A stretch of 64,000 nucleotides of DNA from Chaunax sp. Z400 (lineage: Eukaryota; Chordata; Actinopteri; Lophiiformes; Chaunacidae), in assembly GCA_037577475.1 (NCBI GenBank), contig CM075184.1, positions 2,731,001-2,795,000 of the forward strand, written 5' to 3'. The notes under the pieces are model-generated. The model made no database searches. It was given only the letters and a program-made list of their open reading frames with translations, and was not told where the DNA came from. Made by a program: the position numbers and the translations under genes. How positions within the stretch are numbered: position 1 is the first letter of the stretch; every line of letters begins with the position of its first letter. Below, piece after piece: positions 1-12,396 of the stretch.

Positions 1-215
1 ATCATCACCATCACCATCATCATCACCATCATCACCATCATCACCATCATCTTCACCATCATCACCGTCACCATCATCATCACCATCGTCGTCACCATCA
101 TCATCATCATAATCACCATCATCACCATCACCATCATCATCACCATCACCATCATCAACATCATCATCACCATCACATCACCTTCATCACCATCATCACC
201 ATCATCATCACCATC

Positions 216-246
<31 letters not shown>

Positions 247-430
247 CCATCATCGTCATCATCACCATCATCATCACCATCATCGTCACCATCATCATCA
301 TCATCACCATCATCATCACCATCATCTTCACCATCATCACCGTCACCATCATCATCACCATCATCATCATCACCATCATCTTCACCATCATCACCGTCAC
401 CATCATCATCACCATCACCATCATCATCAC

Positions 431-462
<32 letters not shown>

Positions 463-481
463 CCATCACCATCATCATCAC

Positions 482-513
<32 letters not shown>

Positions 514-598
514 CCATCACCATCATCATCACCATCATCATCATCATCATCATCACCGTCACCATCATCGTCACCATCATCGTCACCATCATCATCAT
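1..598. repeat. CAT/ATC trinucleotide microsatellite, interrupted
   Basis: Nearly pure CAT/CAC/ATC triplets fill this stretch, with occasional CGT and CTT interruptions, and the tract runs off the left edge of the window. Because it is triplet-based it leaves an open frame of 152 codons on the minus strand made almost wholly of Met with Val and Thr. That frame is a by-product of the repeat, not a protein. Interruptions recur in blocks (for example CATCTTCACCATCATCACCG near 48, 324 and 378), so larger pieces of the tract have themselves been duplicated. Confidence 0.97.
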
Positions 599-1306
599 GT
601 GGCCACTTGTCTCTGAGCTGCTGTCAATCAAAGTGTTTGCCTACATGCAGATGTAAAGACTCCCTCGATTAGGCCTGATGTAGCCTCACAAGGCCTGCAC
701 AGGCTTTCTACTGGTCTTCAGGCTGACAGTGTATCCATGTACATACTCTGAGACATTTATGATTTTTTAATACATGAAATAAATTAAGATTATTCTCTTG
801 CAAATGCAAAATCAAATATGCTATTATACAGAATTTATTAGGTGCTATATACAGTATCAGTCGACTGGAATCATTATTCTTCATAAATATGAGGTGAGAA
901 CAGGAATCTTCAATCATGCTTTATATCTCATATAAAGGCACCAAAGAGATGTTTCAATGTTTCAACACGTAAACAGACCAACGTTGTGATAAACAGGTGA
1001 TAATGATCAGAACTCAGGGGTATGATGATGATGATGATGATGTGGCTGATTTGATATTCGGTGTTGGACTCTGTACTGTTAATGTTAATAACATTTCCAT
1101 ATTTATTCCTCTGGATGCAACGTTTCAGTCGTTTCGTTGGTAGTAATGCTATATTTTTTTTACTATTTCTTCACTGCTAAATGCACAATAAAAAGAGATA
1201 TAAAACAAAGGTGTAAAGCTGAAGTAAAAGGAAGACAAAACTCAGGCTATATAATCTGGTTTATACATTTCAGTCACAGATGCTTGTTTGAAAACATTGC
1301 AAAGAA
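599..1306. other. AT-rich intergenic DNA, no gene seen
   Basis: I see no convincing coding region or recognised element here. A short ATG/GAT triplet run sits at about 1021-1042. The small open frames (69 and 64 codons) have no recognisable protein features. Confidence 0.6.
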
Positions 1307-1720
1307 GATGCATCCTCTGAGGATTTACTAGAAGTCCTTCCTGCCAGCTGCTATTAGACTGTTTGAGTCATCATTTTTATTGATTCTTTTTTCTACACAT
1401 ATCACAACTATTTTTATATTTTATGGTATTTTCTATTTATGACATAACTTTATATTGTTTTAAGTGCAATAGCTTTTAATGTGCAATAATTCCTGAGCAC
1501 TGGGTATCCTTTATTTTTTATCATTGATGTATATTTTTGCAGTTTCTATCTTAGTGTAACTTTAGTATCTTACCTTTAGAGCCTTGTATTGATGTAGATA
1601 GATGTGCTTGATATCAGAGTGTTTTTTTTTTATTCATTGTCTGACGTCTTCTGTGGTTGTGGTATTTATCGGAGCTGCTGTTTCCTGCTAAAGATCAATA
1701 AAGTATCCATCTATCTATTA
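1307..1720 (+). mobile_element. 3' end fragment of a non-LTR retrotransposon
   Basis: The start resembles the last codons of a LINE reverse transcriptase ORF (a Phe-Leu-Pro-Ala-Ala-Ile-Arg-Leu-Phe-like stretch after a stop, about 1330-1365). An AT-rich 3' untranslated region follows. It ends in GATCAATAAAGTATCCATC followed by TATC repeats, the usual form of a fish LINE 3' tail. The reverse transcriptase core is absent, so this is a 5'-truncated dead copy. The family assignment is not secure. Confidence 0.6.
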
Positions 1721-2983
1721 CTCGGTGTTATGGCTGTATGTGTTCCTTGTGCTGTTTGTCCCTTTTCCCCTCCTGTCATTTGCAGCTCTGCTCAGCTGTT
1801 CTCCATACTGATTGCACATAAGGAGCACCTGGCCTGAGACAAATCCTTAAAAGCTCCTGTTCCCGCCTCAGGAGTGGGACAGCTGCTGTCAGTAGCTCAC
1901 AGGCAGGGACTTTGTGCTGCTTTTGCATTTTTAAACTTTTCCTCATTTAATGTCTGGTTTTGTCTTTATGTTATAAATGCAGTGTTTTGTATTGTTTTAA
2001 ATGTCTCATTCTGTGTTTCATTTAATTCACTGCTGAAGTATTTTTGCGCCCCAGAGAGTTAAAGGCTTAAGTGTGTGGTGTAACAATGGGGCATCTTTTG
2101 CTTTCCACACAGTCATTTGTAGCTAATGTACAAAAATCGATCAGTGCAGTACAATATTTTATAACTGCAGTCTATTGTTGTAGACACATTATTCCATCCT
2201 ACATATGTTCCATTAGGTAGAATGTTGAGCAGACAGCATTTAGATCTCTAGATAAAATAAACAGCACGACATTAACAACCTGCTGTGTGTGTTGTGTTTA
2301 CTCTGATTTGCTGTTGACGAGAGCCGAGGCATGTCTCCGAGGCTCAATGTAATTGTAGCTGTGGTGCATAATGATGGTAATTACATGAGAGGCACAAACC
2401 AGGCTTTATGTTCCCCCTGCACTGCTCTACCATCGTTGTGTGATGTCTAGCCATAATATTGATGCTCCACATTTGCTGTTCTGGTAACAACTTATCATGT
2501 TCTCCTTCTGAGAGCAGAAGTAGTTCCCATTATGAGTCTGCCTGCTATTTTTGCCCAAACTGAAGAAGTCAGAGACACATAATACAAACTCCTGGATGTA
2601 TAATCGAGTTGTCAAGCAATCGTTATCGTCATGACAACCTAATGTAAACAGAAGAGTGGATGTTTGTCCTTATAGAAGAGCTGCAAATACTCACAATGTG
2701 TTACTGATTACAGGAGACATGTGTGTGTCTTTGTACATAATTATGGTGATTGTGTTCAAACTGAACCTTTGCATGTGATGCTGCTATTTACTAAAACATT
2801 CTATTATTAAGTGTTTCAGTTTTTTATTCTTAAAGCTCTTATCTCCCAAAAAGACGATGAAGAATACAGTGAGATACAATCATCATTATATACCTGTGCC
2901 TAGTTGTGTACAGCTACTTACTCTACAATTACCATGTATTTTATAATACACATGTAAGTAATGTAACTATTTGGTTTTTTCAA
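1721..2983. other. Intergenic DNA, no gene seen
   Basis: AT-rich unique-looking sequence. Open frames of 60-77 codons are present but show no domain, and start and stop positions look random. Nothing further is supported. Confidence 0.5.
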
Positions 2984-3061
2984 GAGTCAAGAGAGCTTTG
3001 TTGTCATTTCAACCAGGAACAAATACACTGTGAGATGAGACAATGTTTCTCCAGGACAAAA
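2984..3061. repeat. Dispersed fish repeat flanking a minisatellite
   Basis: The segment around GAGCTTTGTTGTCATTTCAA and GTGAGATGAGACAATGTTTC resembles a very common teleost interspersed repeat that often carries short tandem units after it. This is recognition from memory of the family, not an alignment. It leads directly into the 45-bp tandem array. Confidence 0.4.
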
Positions 3062-3485
3062 CAAGGCAATATGTGCAAAACATAGGATTATATAAAGTCC
3101 AAAGTTTAAGACAATATGTGCAAAACATAGAACTATTTAAAGTCCAAAGTTTAACACAATATGTGCAAAATATAGGACTATATAAAGTCCAAAGTTTAAC
3201 ACAATATGTGCAAAAGATAGAACTGTATAAAGTCCAAAGTTAAAGACAATATGTGCAAAACATAGAATTGTATAAAGTCCAAAGTTAAAGTCCAAAGTTG
3301 AACACAATATGTGCAAAACATAGGACTATATAAAGTCCAAAGTTTAGCACAATATGTGCAAAATATAGGACTATATAAAGTGCAAAGTTTAACACAATAT
3401 GTGCAAAATATAGGACTATATAAAGTGCAAAGTTTAACACAATATGTGCAAAATACAGGACTATATAAATAGCAAAGTTTAGGAC
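3062..3485. repeat. 45-bp minisatellite, nine units
   Basis: The landmark AATATGTGCAAAA recurs at 3068, 3113, 3158, 3203, 3248, 3306, 3351, 3396 and 3441. Spacing is 45 bp except for one 58-bp unit with an extra 13 bp containing a second AAAGTCC. Since 45 is a multiple of three, frames stay open on both strands (66, 70 and 138 codons). These frames have no sign of being genes. Confidence 0.95.
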
Positions 3486-6400
3486 AGAACAAAACACTCA
3501 GCAGAGACAAAAACAGAGTACAAGCAGCTGACCAGTCTTGTATTGTTTTAAGTACATATGTGTAAAATGTATTGTAAGACTGGACAATGTTTGTAATGTA
3601 CACTTTTAACACTAGCTGTTGGGTCCACTGGTTTGTTGTAGGTCCAAATCTGGCAAAATATTGCAGCCCTAGATAGAATAGGATGTAGGATAGAAATGAG
3701 GTTTATATATGACTATTTCTAATGATTTTAAAACATTTGTTTGCTGATATTCAATATGTTTTTACTGTCATTAAATTATATGAAAGAAATGAAACCGTCA
3801 TGAATTGATCCCACTATTAAGTAGGTAAAGCCTGTTTTTGTCTAAGAGTCCAACAGTGGAGATTGATTTCAGGAAATAAACTTTATTCATTATTATTATT
3901 ATTATATTATTATCATTATTATTATTGAAATTGAAATTATTATTGAAATTGGATACCACTCCAATATCTGTCCATTAAACAGAAAGCTACAAACAGCAAC
4001 CGGTTAGCTTAGCATAAAGACTAAAACAAGGGGGAAACCGTAAGCCTGGATTTGTTTACAAGTTTTAAAAAAGTCTGCATAGTTTTAGATGCAGTCCTAA
4101 TTAACATACTGTATATCATTTGTTTATTTGCAGAAAAGTAAATGTGCGTATTGTTCCTGATTGCAGAGCTAAATTAGTTATAATAAATGAAATGTATGAG
4201 ATTTACAGCTATATGTGGAAACAATGAGCTCGGAGCAAGATTTGGAAATAACTCATTGATGTTTTGGTCTTTTTATGGGTTTCATAATTGACAAGAAGCA
4301 AATTCAATGAAGTTAAAATGAAAGTCAAAATGAAAAGAGGCGTTTTGAATGTAGTTAATGCTCAAAACACAATGTCTGCCAGCCTTTCAGGGATCATAAA
4401 ACTTCAAAGGACATGATTAGAGTCTGTGCATCTTAATCCCAGAAGAATCACTATGTATTTATCTGATCATTAGTTCTTTTTTCCCTCTATCCTTTGTTTC
4501 TCAGTTGGATCCCCACATCCCATTGACCCAATCTGCTGTGTGAGTTAGGAGTGGATCATAAAACCCTCTGGGTGTTTTCATTGCCATCCCAGCTCCTTCA
4601 TCCCCTTTATTTTACAGGCTGCAGGAATTCAGAAACCGAATTTCTTCTTGCCAAAACCAGCAAAGGTCAAATTTAAAATGCAGTTTCCAAATAAAATCTA
4701 AACAATGCATTAGGCTGTTAATGAGGGCCTGTTGCCTTTACTTTCAGCTCCTCTATGACATTTAAGTTCACACCCATTAGGCTCTGGACATATTCTGTAA
4801 TCTTAGCCTTTAAAGAGGACAATAAAAAGTTCAACCACACTGAATCAAACCAGAGCTCACTTCCATTTAATTTGTGTCAATTTGATCAAAAAACAGGTCT
4901 TTTCACAAACAGCAACACTTCCATATGATTACAGTTCACTCACTAACTGCTGAGATGTTCAGACATGATTAATCATCTGATGCTACATACTGGGATCCTC
5001 TAAAGAAGTCTGGGTTCATCTACATGGGTTAGTTATTAGTTTTTAGACTGAGATGACCTCATTTACACTGAAATGAAGTTCAGTCAGGAAGACTCAACGT
5101 TTAAACACTGGGGCTCTACTTTATTTTTATGTTATTCTGTTATCAGCTGTTCCCATCAGCTGTTCTCATCAGCTGGTCACATCTATCCAATAGAACAGCG
5201 ACACACCTTCATTGTCAGCCTATCATGTTGCTGCTGTCTTTTTAAATATGACTCACCCATAACATATCACACATCATCTGATGTAATAAATAATCCATTT
5301 ACTTCAACCAAAAGTCTCTCCTGATTGAAATAAATGTTGTCACCAAAACTTTTCTGAAACCTTTTAACAAAATATTGCCTATTTTTAACCCAGACAAAAC
5401 TAATATGCAACAGCAAACACATTAACCAAAGAAACATAAGGCCAACCAATCACTGTTTCATGATGAATTCACGTATGTGGCAACATGCAAACATGTTGAT
5501 ACACAACAGTAAACTATTGACTAACAATGTATTTCATTTGTTTTCTGGAACATTGAACCAAAAGCTTCATCTTTCCAACCGTAACCAAAGCACTTCTGTT
5601 AGCTAAAGACAACCAAAGCACTTCTGTTAGCCAAGACTCGAACTGTGGTGTCTGGTGTCGAAGGCCTGAATGTTGTACACTAGACTCTCCCAACCACCTC
5701 CTCACACCTCCAGTGCATTGCATGAATGTAGTGTTCAGTTCAAACACATAAATATCTCTGAAACACAGTAGGTAGAGCTCAAGTTTCCTTTATTCTTATT
5801 GGATGTTGCAAATGTATGAATGTAATGTGAAGGAGACAGGGTTGAATTGTCTTCTAAGTCACTTCAGTTGAACAAGTCTGGAGTCTTTTCTCTGTTGCCA
5901 GAAACAGTAAAAGGTCATGAAAACTTAACCCAATAAATAGCCACTTGTTTGTCCATGTGACTCCTGTTTACAAGTCCTGGCTTCTGATTGGAGTGAGTGA
6001 AATTAAGCAGAGCAACTACAAACTTCTATAAACTTTTCTACTCCAGTTCAAATGCAAAAAAAGCCAGTTCTCCGCTTTTTTTCCTCATCTCTGCTCTTTT
6101 GTTAGTTTTCTTTCCATCTCCCAGCGTGTCTCTAAATTCCTTTGAGGTACTCTGCAACTAATCGTAGTCGCTCTCTCGTCTCTCCGTCCCTCTGTCCTCC
6201 CAAACACCTTCCTCCCCCTCCGTTCGATGGAATTACAGTAAAAATATTGATCTGTGGCTGGTTGAAACACTGAGCAGATCCCCGGCTTGGCTGCCAGCTT
6301 TCCTCAAGTTTCACCGTATGTTTTTGTTCTTCGGTTAGCAAAGGCACCTGGAAATAAGTTATGATAACATCATTACAAGACATGGAAATTGGGATGATTG

Positions 6401-8456
6401 GATATCGGTTACATGAAATAGCTCACAGTGAAGAGATGACAGGGAATGAGGGAAACTAGTCATGGGAGGAATGACATGCAGAGAACTATATCAGGACACA
6501 CTTGTGGCCATTTTGCCTCATAACTCATGAACAATGAGGCTCCTTGCATGTTTTTTTAGAACCTCGTTATACTGTGATCTAATTAGCTTTGTGAGATAAA
6601 TGTGAAATCCAGTTCTTCAGGTTTGGTTTAGTTTGGTTAAAGTCCAGTTTAGAGACCCGATTTGTCCGTTGTGCTACAAAATGCATCTGCTTCCTCTGAT
6701 TGTGTCTGCCCATTTTAATGGCCAGATTCTATAATGCTTTAGATTAATGTTCACATCTATAGTGTAAATGAATCTTTCACATATAGCTGTGAAAATGTTT
6801 ACAGGACCAACAACTGTCGTGTCAACAGCTTGAAGGATATCAGGGCTTTAAATGATGAGAAAGATGATATTTCATATTTTTCCTCTTGTCAATAAAACAA
6901 CAATGTAAAACAATTTCTCAGTATTTTCCAGGTTCCCTGTCCTGTCTGTTGCACTCAAACTGTATAGTTTACATTTCTTAAGGCTTAATTCCCAAAACCC
7001 AATGGGCAGTAAACTTAAAACAACATGCGTATATAGTGCATGTGATGGGGATAGTTTTGTGTCACTGCAGATTTTTTGAGCTATAAGTATTTTAGCAGCA
7101 GCTCATAATAAGATGAGACATACACTACAACAGTGTGGCTCACTGATGTGACAATACGTGTTTGTAGGATCAGTTTGTTGTTGGATTTGGGGTCAGGGCT
7201 GATTGAGGTTCTCACACACACAGATTTCACAGGGAAGACCAGAGTTAACTCCCCATGTGAAGCCAAATGTCATCCAGCCTTTACTGAACCATAACATGTA
7301 ATTAAATGTGCTGTTTCATGTTGATCACATTTTAGGAAGGCTCTGCAGCTGGAAGGTTTCTTGTTGTTTTGTTGTCTTGTGCATGAGGCTAAGAGGCAAG
7401 GGGCGAGTAAAGTATCAGTTTCTGCCGACCTGGGACGAGAACAGGTTTAATTTTACCCCACAGGGTTTTCTCTGCATACCTCAGTCCTCACCAATAAATG
7501 AATGGAAATGTTCCCACAGAGCGAAGATGCAGCCTCTGGTAGAAGGTGAACACTGATCTCCTCCAGCATGATGTACAGGTGTTCAGGCTGGTGCATTTTC
7601 CTCTAATGCTTGTAGCTCAGAGGCTACAGTGAAGTTACTGAATCAGATTAAAACACTGTAATAATCATCTGGAGACTTGGATTACGAGCTGAATGCAATC
7701 ATTATGTTTTTATGTTGGTTTGTTTTTTCTCTGTTAGTCTTTCAGCAGGATTTCACAAACACTGCTTGAGGGATGGTCATGAAGCTGGGAGGGTTGGCCA
7801 TGTGGCAGAGAAGAATCCATTACATTTAGAAGTGGATCCAGACAAAAGGGCAGATCCAGGATCCTGTTTTCACCTTCTTTCAGGAGACATTGCTGGCTTC
7901 TTTGACTGTTTGTTTTCAGTTGTGCATAAACATGCAATGATGAGGCATGTGCCAAAGAAGAAAAAGATGAAGCGGGTGTATCCATTCCTTCTTTTCACTT
8001 CCTTAAACATTGTGAGATTAGGCTTTTTTCAGTATCTCTATTAATTACGCATAAAGAAAGATTTTCAGAAACTTGTAACGTTAGGTTAATGACTGGAATT
8101 AGGATTAAGGTTTAATCTACAGGCATTAAAAGGGAACGTTGGACCTTGGTGGAGGAAACTCCTTTGAGTTTTATCTTTATTTTTAGTTGTTTTATTTTGT
8201 TTTTTGTTTTGTTTTTAAGACAACACCCCTACAGTTTAGTAGAAGAAACTCCAAAAATGTTTTGTGGACTAAACTTCACCTGATCTTTGATTTTTCATCA
8301 TCTTTGGGGTGATGACATGATGAGCGAATCTTCTTTGGTGCAAACTCTTCTTTTCAATTTTAAAAAAAAGTCAATCAAACTTTTTTTTTTCTGGACTAAA
8401 CTGGACTAAAAGGGAAAGCCAAAAATTCCAGAGAGTTATGATGCTATTGTTGTTGC

Positions 8457-8458
<2 letters not shown>
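3486..8458. other. Long intergenic stretch, no gene seen
   Basis: About 5 kb without a supported gene. A short ATT/TTA microsatellite lies at about 3890-3935. Open frames reach 110 codons (7712-8044), but they overlap others on the opposite strand and show no domain. I see no recognisable exons with splice sites, RNA genes or complete transposons. Confidence 0.5.

Positions 8459-8546
<88 letters not shown>
8459..8546. repeat. (TG)44 dinucleotide microsatellite
   Basis: Uninterrupted TG dinucleotides, 88 bp long. The minus-strand open frame of Thr-His repeats across it is a by-product. Confidence 0.98.
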
Positions 8547-8549
<3 letters not shown>

Positions 8550-9033
8550 ATGATTGAGTAATGGCGGTTTATGGGGTCTATAAAAAAGAACACACACACT
8601 GAGAGACACAATGTTCTCCACAGTTTTTAATGTGAATACTCTCAGCATCTCAGCCCACACCTTTATTATCCCCTGTAACTGTTCCAGCTGTTTGTTTCCA
8701 CCACAGCCCTGTGTGTCTGCATTGGGACCAAACTGAAAATGTCTTGGAAGTAGTTTTCAGCTGACTGGATGCCCATCGTCAAAATGGGATGAAATCATTC
8801 AGGGGTAGAAGGAGCTTGGGCTGCTGTTCCTCTGGAGTTATCTGATCATCTCTGAGACGATGAGTCTGGGGACAATGAAGCTGCTTTCCTCTCACACTGA
8901 GCAGATCTAATTGGGCTCTTCTCCTGTCTCTTTATCTCTGTTTACAGACCATCCCTCAGAGATTGAGGCAGCAATTTCCAAAAGAATTATGCTTTAGGGC
9001 TGTGTTCTGTGTTCGCCCATATGAAGAGGCTAA
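8547..9033. other. Intergenic DNA, no gene seen
   Basis: Unique-looking sequence between the TG tract and a MITE-like element. No coding region or repeat is recognised. Confidence 0.45.
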
Positions 9034-9549
9034 GGGGCCGTTTCCAAAAAAGGTCAACTTTTGTTGTGTTTTGGCCGTTCCTTTACATGACAACGGCTTT
9101 TTGGGGGCCCAAAAATGCAAACTTTTGAAAACACCATCGTACCATCACCGTGTAAATGGGCAAAATGTAACTCCTCTGAAAACGATGACATCACCGCCCC
9201 ACCGCCTGTTACAGTTCCAGCCTTATTTGCATACACAGACAGCAGTCAGCATACTATGGAGAGAACAGCAACAACAACAATGTCGGACTGTCTGGTTTTG
9301 TTGGTGCTGTTATCATCGCTCCTCCAATGCAGACTTCCTGCACCACTGCTGTGGTCTTATTCTGTGGTGTTGATTTTTGTAAAGTACTACTGCCCTGATA
9401 TGCATACCACAGCATTTCAATTTGTGTTTTTTTTGTTTTTGTGTATCCATGTGTGCTGGGATCATTTCAAAAACGATGCCGTGTGAATGCAGAACTTTTT
9501 CAAAATGCAAAGAAATTATCAGCAAAAACGTTGTGGTGTGAACTTGGCT
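9034..9549. mobile_element. Non-autonomous DNA transposon, copy 1
   Basis: The left part carries GGCCGTTCCTTTACATGACA (from 9073). The right part carries CAAAAACGATGCCGTGTGAA, which is roughly its reverse complement, so the ends fold back. A second outer pair is present (GGGGCCGTTTCC near 9034; AAAACGTTGTGGTGTGAAC near 9524). Internal blocks such as CTCCTCTGAAAACGATGAC are shared with 12397-12945. These are hallmarks of a MITE-like, possibly hAT-type, element. No transposase is encoded, and the open frames inside it (136 and 123 codons) are not convincing genes. Confidence 0.7.
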
Positions 9550-10189
9550 TTCGTCGTTTAGTAGTGACCCACGGCCGTTTGCTGTGTGTCTCCTCCCTCA
9601 CCCTCTCCCACATTTCCTATCTCTTCTTCAGCTGTCCTGTCAACATTATGAAGGCAGAAAAAGAAAAAAAATATTTATTTTTTTACACCAAATAAAATGT
9701 GTTTACAGCTGATGTTTAGCAGATGTTCAGTATCAACATTTCATGCTAGGTTTTTTTTGTTTTTTTTAATGCAGCTTTGAGGACAAGTCGTTGTCACCAT
9801 AGTGACAGTCTCATTTCAACAATTCACACCATTTTCAAGCCGTCTCCCCCAAGATCCAACCCCAGTCCATCCTGGCATCCATAGCAACCAGTATGGAAGA
9901 CATGATGCCTCACCAGCTTCCCAACAGGAAACACTTTAACGTCTGTTAAATTGAGCTCACATCTGAGCTGGAGGCACCACTGAACTCATCTCTCTGAGGT
10001 GATGAGCAAGTACAAGTCCTGTTTGAAGTTATTAAAAAAGACCAAGATTAGATGTCATTCAATCAAGTTTTGAGTCTTCATATGAGATCTGTGTTAATAT
10101 TTAGAAAAATGAGTTAAACCAATGTGTTGCAAAAGAAGACTTCTGCTGTGCAAAGAAAGTGATGATGAAGACCACGTATGAACCTTCCC
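9550..10189. other. Intergenic DNA, no gene seen
   Basis: Includes A-rich and T-rich runs near 9655-9770. No feature is recognised. Confidence 0.45.
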
Positions 10190-10806
10190 CCAGACCAGGT
10201 CTGCATCAAACAGTCAGTCTTTGATCCGACAAAAAGAGGTGGTCTCGGTCCAGATCAAACTGAACCATGGTTCGGTCCGTTTACAGTGTGAAAGCACTTT
10301 TTTGAAGTTACAGCAGGATACCGTCACAAATAAACAAAAGAAGAAGAAAAACAAATGGCAGAAATTTAAAATGAGCTGCAGTAACACATGAGTAGAGGAA
10401 GAGATTAGCTATGATATGATCCGACGAAGAAATTAAAAGTGAACTGGAAAAAACACATAAAAATGCAGAAACTTCTATCTGACATTCACAAGGATGCAAA
10501 GGAGGTTGAGAGAGGATACTGGAGGACGGGAGAGCAGTGACATCTGGAGCTAAAGAAACTGTGGCAGCAGTGTGTAAAGGTGCATGACACCATTAGAAAA
10601 AGTGGTGTGCTTATAAATGAGAAGGACAATTCTCCTTTTTATGATGACCTGGACAGAATTCTAGGCAAACAATCATCAAGTATAGGGAGACGCAGCCCAC
10701 ATAGATGATGACGACAGGAAACGTCCCAGGAAGCGATGTGGAACCAAAACTAACCGGATCCAAAAACATGGAACTTGGTTTGGACTTTCAGGTGTGAAAC
10801 CACCCA
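10190..10806. mobile_element. DNA transposon relic carrying a Myb/SANT-like frame
   Basis: The right end contains ACTTTCAGGTGTGAAACCAC, a terminal motif form common in fish DNA transposons, perhaps of the ISL2EU/Harbinger kind. An internal block near 10230-10300 (GGTTCGGTCCGTTTACAGTG) resembles subterminal sequence of the same sort of element. The left boundary is not resolved, and I do not see a matching inverted end on the left. The region holds the broken DNA-binding-domain frame annotated separately. It is classed as mobile from the end motif and content. Confidence 0.45.
10481..10693 (+). pseudogene. Myb/SANT-like DNA-binding domain fragment, broken
   Basis: Read in frame from 10481, the translation contains Gly-Tyr-Trp-Arg-Thr-Gly-Glu-Gln, then a stop codon at 10538-10540. 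It continues with Leu-Lys-Lys-Leu-Trp-Gln-Gln-Cys-Val-Lys-Val and ends in Phe-Tyr-Asp-Asp-Leu-Asp-Arg-Ile-Leu-Gly. This order (a Trp/Arg-Thr-Gly-Glu-Gln turn, a Lys-rich helix, then an acidic 'F-D-x-L-D-x-I-L-G' helix) fits the Myb/SANT-like or trihelix domain found in many fish transposon-associated and host proteins. Only about 70 codons remain, with no start codon and one internal stop, so it cannot make a full protein. It sits inside a probable DNA transposon relic. Harbinger-type elements carry a second gene of this class, which makes that the likely source. An old host-gene retrocopy is the alternative. Confidence 0.5.
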
Positions 10807-11794
10807 AAGTCAGGGAAAACCTGCAATGACACATCATGTGGGTCCCTGAGAGAAACCTGATCTGTTGCAAACACAGCTCAACATGAAGGACTGCAAACAG
10901 ACAGGGTCTGACTAGGGTAAAATATTCAGTGGTGTTACGACAGAGAGGATCAGAGTAACGCTGTCAGCAGTAACCAGTGAGGTCATTCAACAAATGAACT
11001 ATGTCAAGAAAACACGCTTCTCAGGTTTATGTTAACACATTTATGTCATCAGTTCTGTTTTACAACTACACCAGTTTGGCCCAAGGTTGTTTGATATTTC
11101 TGGCGTACATAATCACAATTCTTGGTCAGCTGTGGAAGATTCTTGGCAGGATTTCTGACAGGGAGTCTCTTCTTGTTAATATTTGGCTGTGAGTAAAGCT
11201 GGTTTTCTCCAGTGAGAGTGGAGAAAACCAGCTTTAAATTACAGCTGACAGGGAGGTAATCAGCTTTACTCGAGCCTGTTGTTCTTCAAAGGTCCGTGTC
11301 CATTTTTAGTGGCATGTCATTTTCAGAGTTCCTGATGTCATCCTGGCATTGGCTTTCAGGCCGCTCTTTTGAATCTGGTTTTAAAACCAGCCATTAGCCG
11401 ACCAGGAAGTAGGGAAAGTAAATCAGTGATTCATCCCCAGCTTCAGTTATGCTGGAAGATGACAGGTCGTGGAGTTCAAGTGTGTGAGAGAGGGACTGTA
11501 GCATGTAACAGCACCCTGAGCATAAGTAGAGGAGGGCACAGAGAGAAACAAAGAGTGTTTGCATGGAAGGGGCTGAGCTCATTTTCAACAGAACATGTCA
11601 GTAAAGGAAGCAGTTTAGGACTGTTTTGACGTGTTTTGATGCGAAAATCTTCAAAAAAATATTTTAGGAGATTCAAATTTTATTTGATGTGAAAAATACA
11701 TGATTAGACTAAAATGGCCCACAATGGAGCGCATAACTCAACACACACGTCTTGAATCAAGTTAAACACATCTGTTTAACTTGGCCATGTCACC
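10807..11794. other. Intergenic DNA, no gene seen
   Basis: Short open frames up to 86 codons overlap on opposite strands without recognisable domains. A local inverted pair (AAAGCTGGTTTTCTCC at about 11197 and GGAGAAAACCAGCTTT at about 11221) forms a perfect 16-bp palindromic arm pair and could fold as a hairpin. Confidence 0.5.
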
Positions 11795-11940
11795 CCCCGT
11801 CGCCATCTTGTAAAGTTTTTTTAAAAAGGAGATTTTATTCAGATCTGCACCATAATTTCATGCTTTTTCTGGGTTCCATCCTTCCTCCAAGTTCTGTTGA
11901 AATCTGTTTAAGTAGTTTTTGTGAAATTCTGTCCACCTCT
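11795..11940 (+). repeat. RTE-like 3' tail fragment
   Basis: The run around CCATCCTTCCTCCAAGTTCT and the following AAATCTGTTTAAGTAG resembles the 3' end shared by many fish RTE-type LINEs and their SINEs. It is short, diverged and without the terminal oligonucleotide repeat. Confidence 0.45.
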
Positions 11941-12396
11941 TTAGTGTTTGTAAGCAGTATACAAACAGTTTAAAGCATAATGTAGCTGCACTTCAGAAGG
12001 GCTCTTTATCAACAACTAGTGTTATGTGGAGACTGATGTGTGAATAGATAATGTTCATGAATAGATCATAAAAAATGTCCTTATATTGGTTTATAACTTC
12101 ATTATTGTCCATTATAAACCAAATGTTTATATATTGCTTATAAACGTGGTGTGGCTATTTTTAATTTCCAATATTCATGAATAACAATAATCATAGTAAC
12201 TATTACCAATCTGTTAGCTTTTTTTTTTTGTACACCAAACTAATCATTTCCATGAATGAATGAGAACTCATGAGCAGGGCGTGGCTATCAAGGTGAGGCC
12301 AGCTGCACCTGGAAGTTACAAGAGAATGACTTACGGACATTTGCTGTTTTTCATCACCAATGGAGGCTTTGCAGCTTTGTAGATTATTTAAAGGTA
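11941..12396. other. AT-rich intergenic DNA, no gene seen
   Basis: Low-GC sequence with TTTATA-type runs. Nothing is supported. Confidence 0.45.

Noticed and set aside
173..631. 152-codon Met-rich minus frame
   Set aside because: Translation of a CAT microsatellite, with no protein-like content.
7712..8044. 110-codon plus frame as a gene
   Set aside because: It overlaps an 83-codon minus frame, has no domain, leader or splice context, and is of a length expected by chance.
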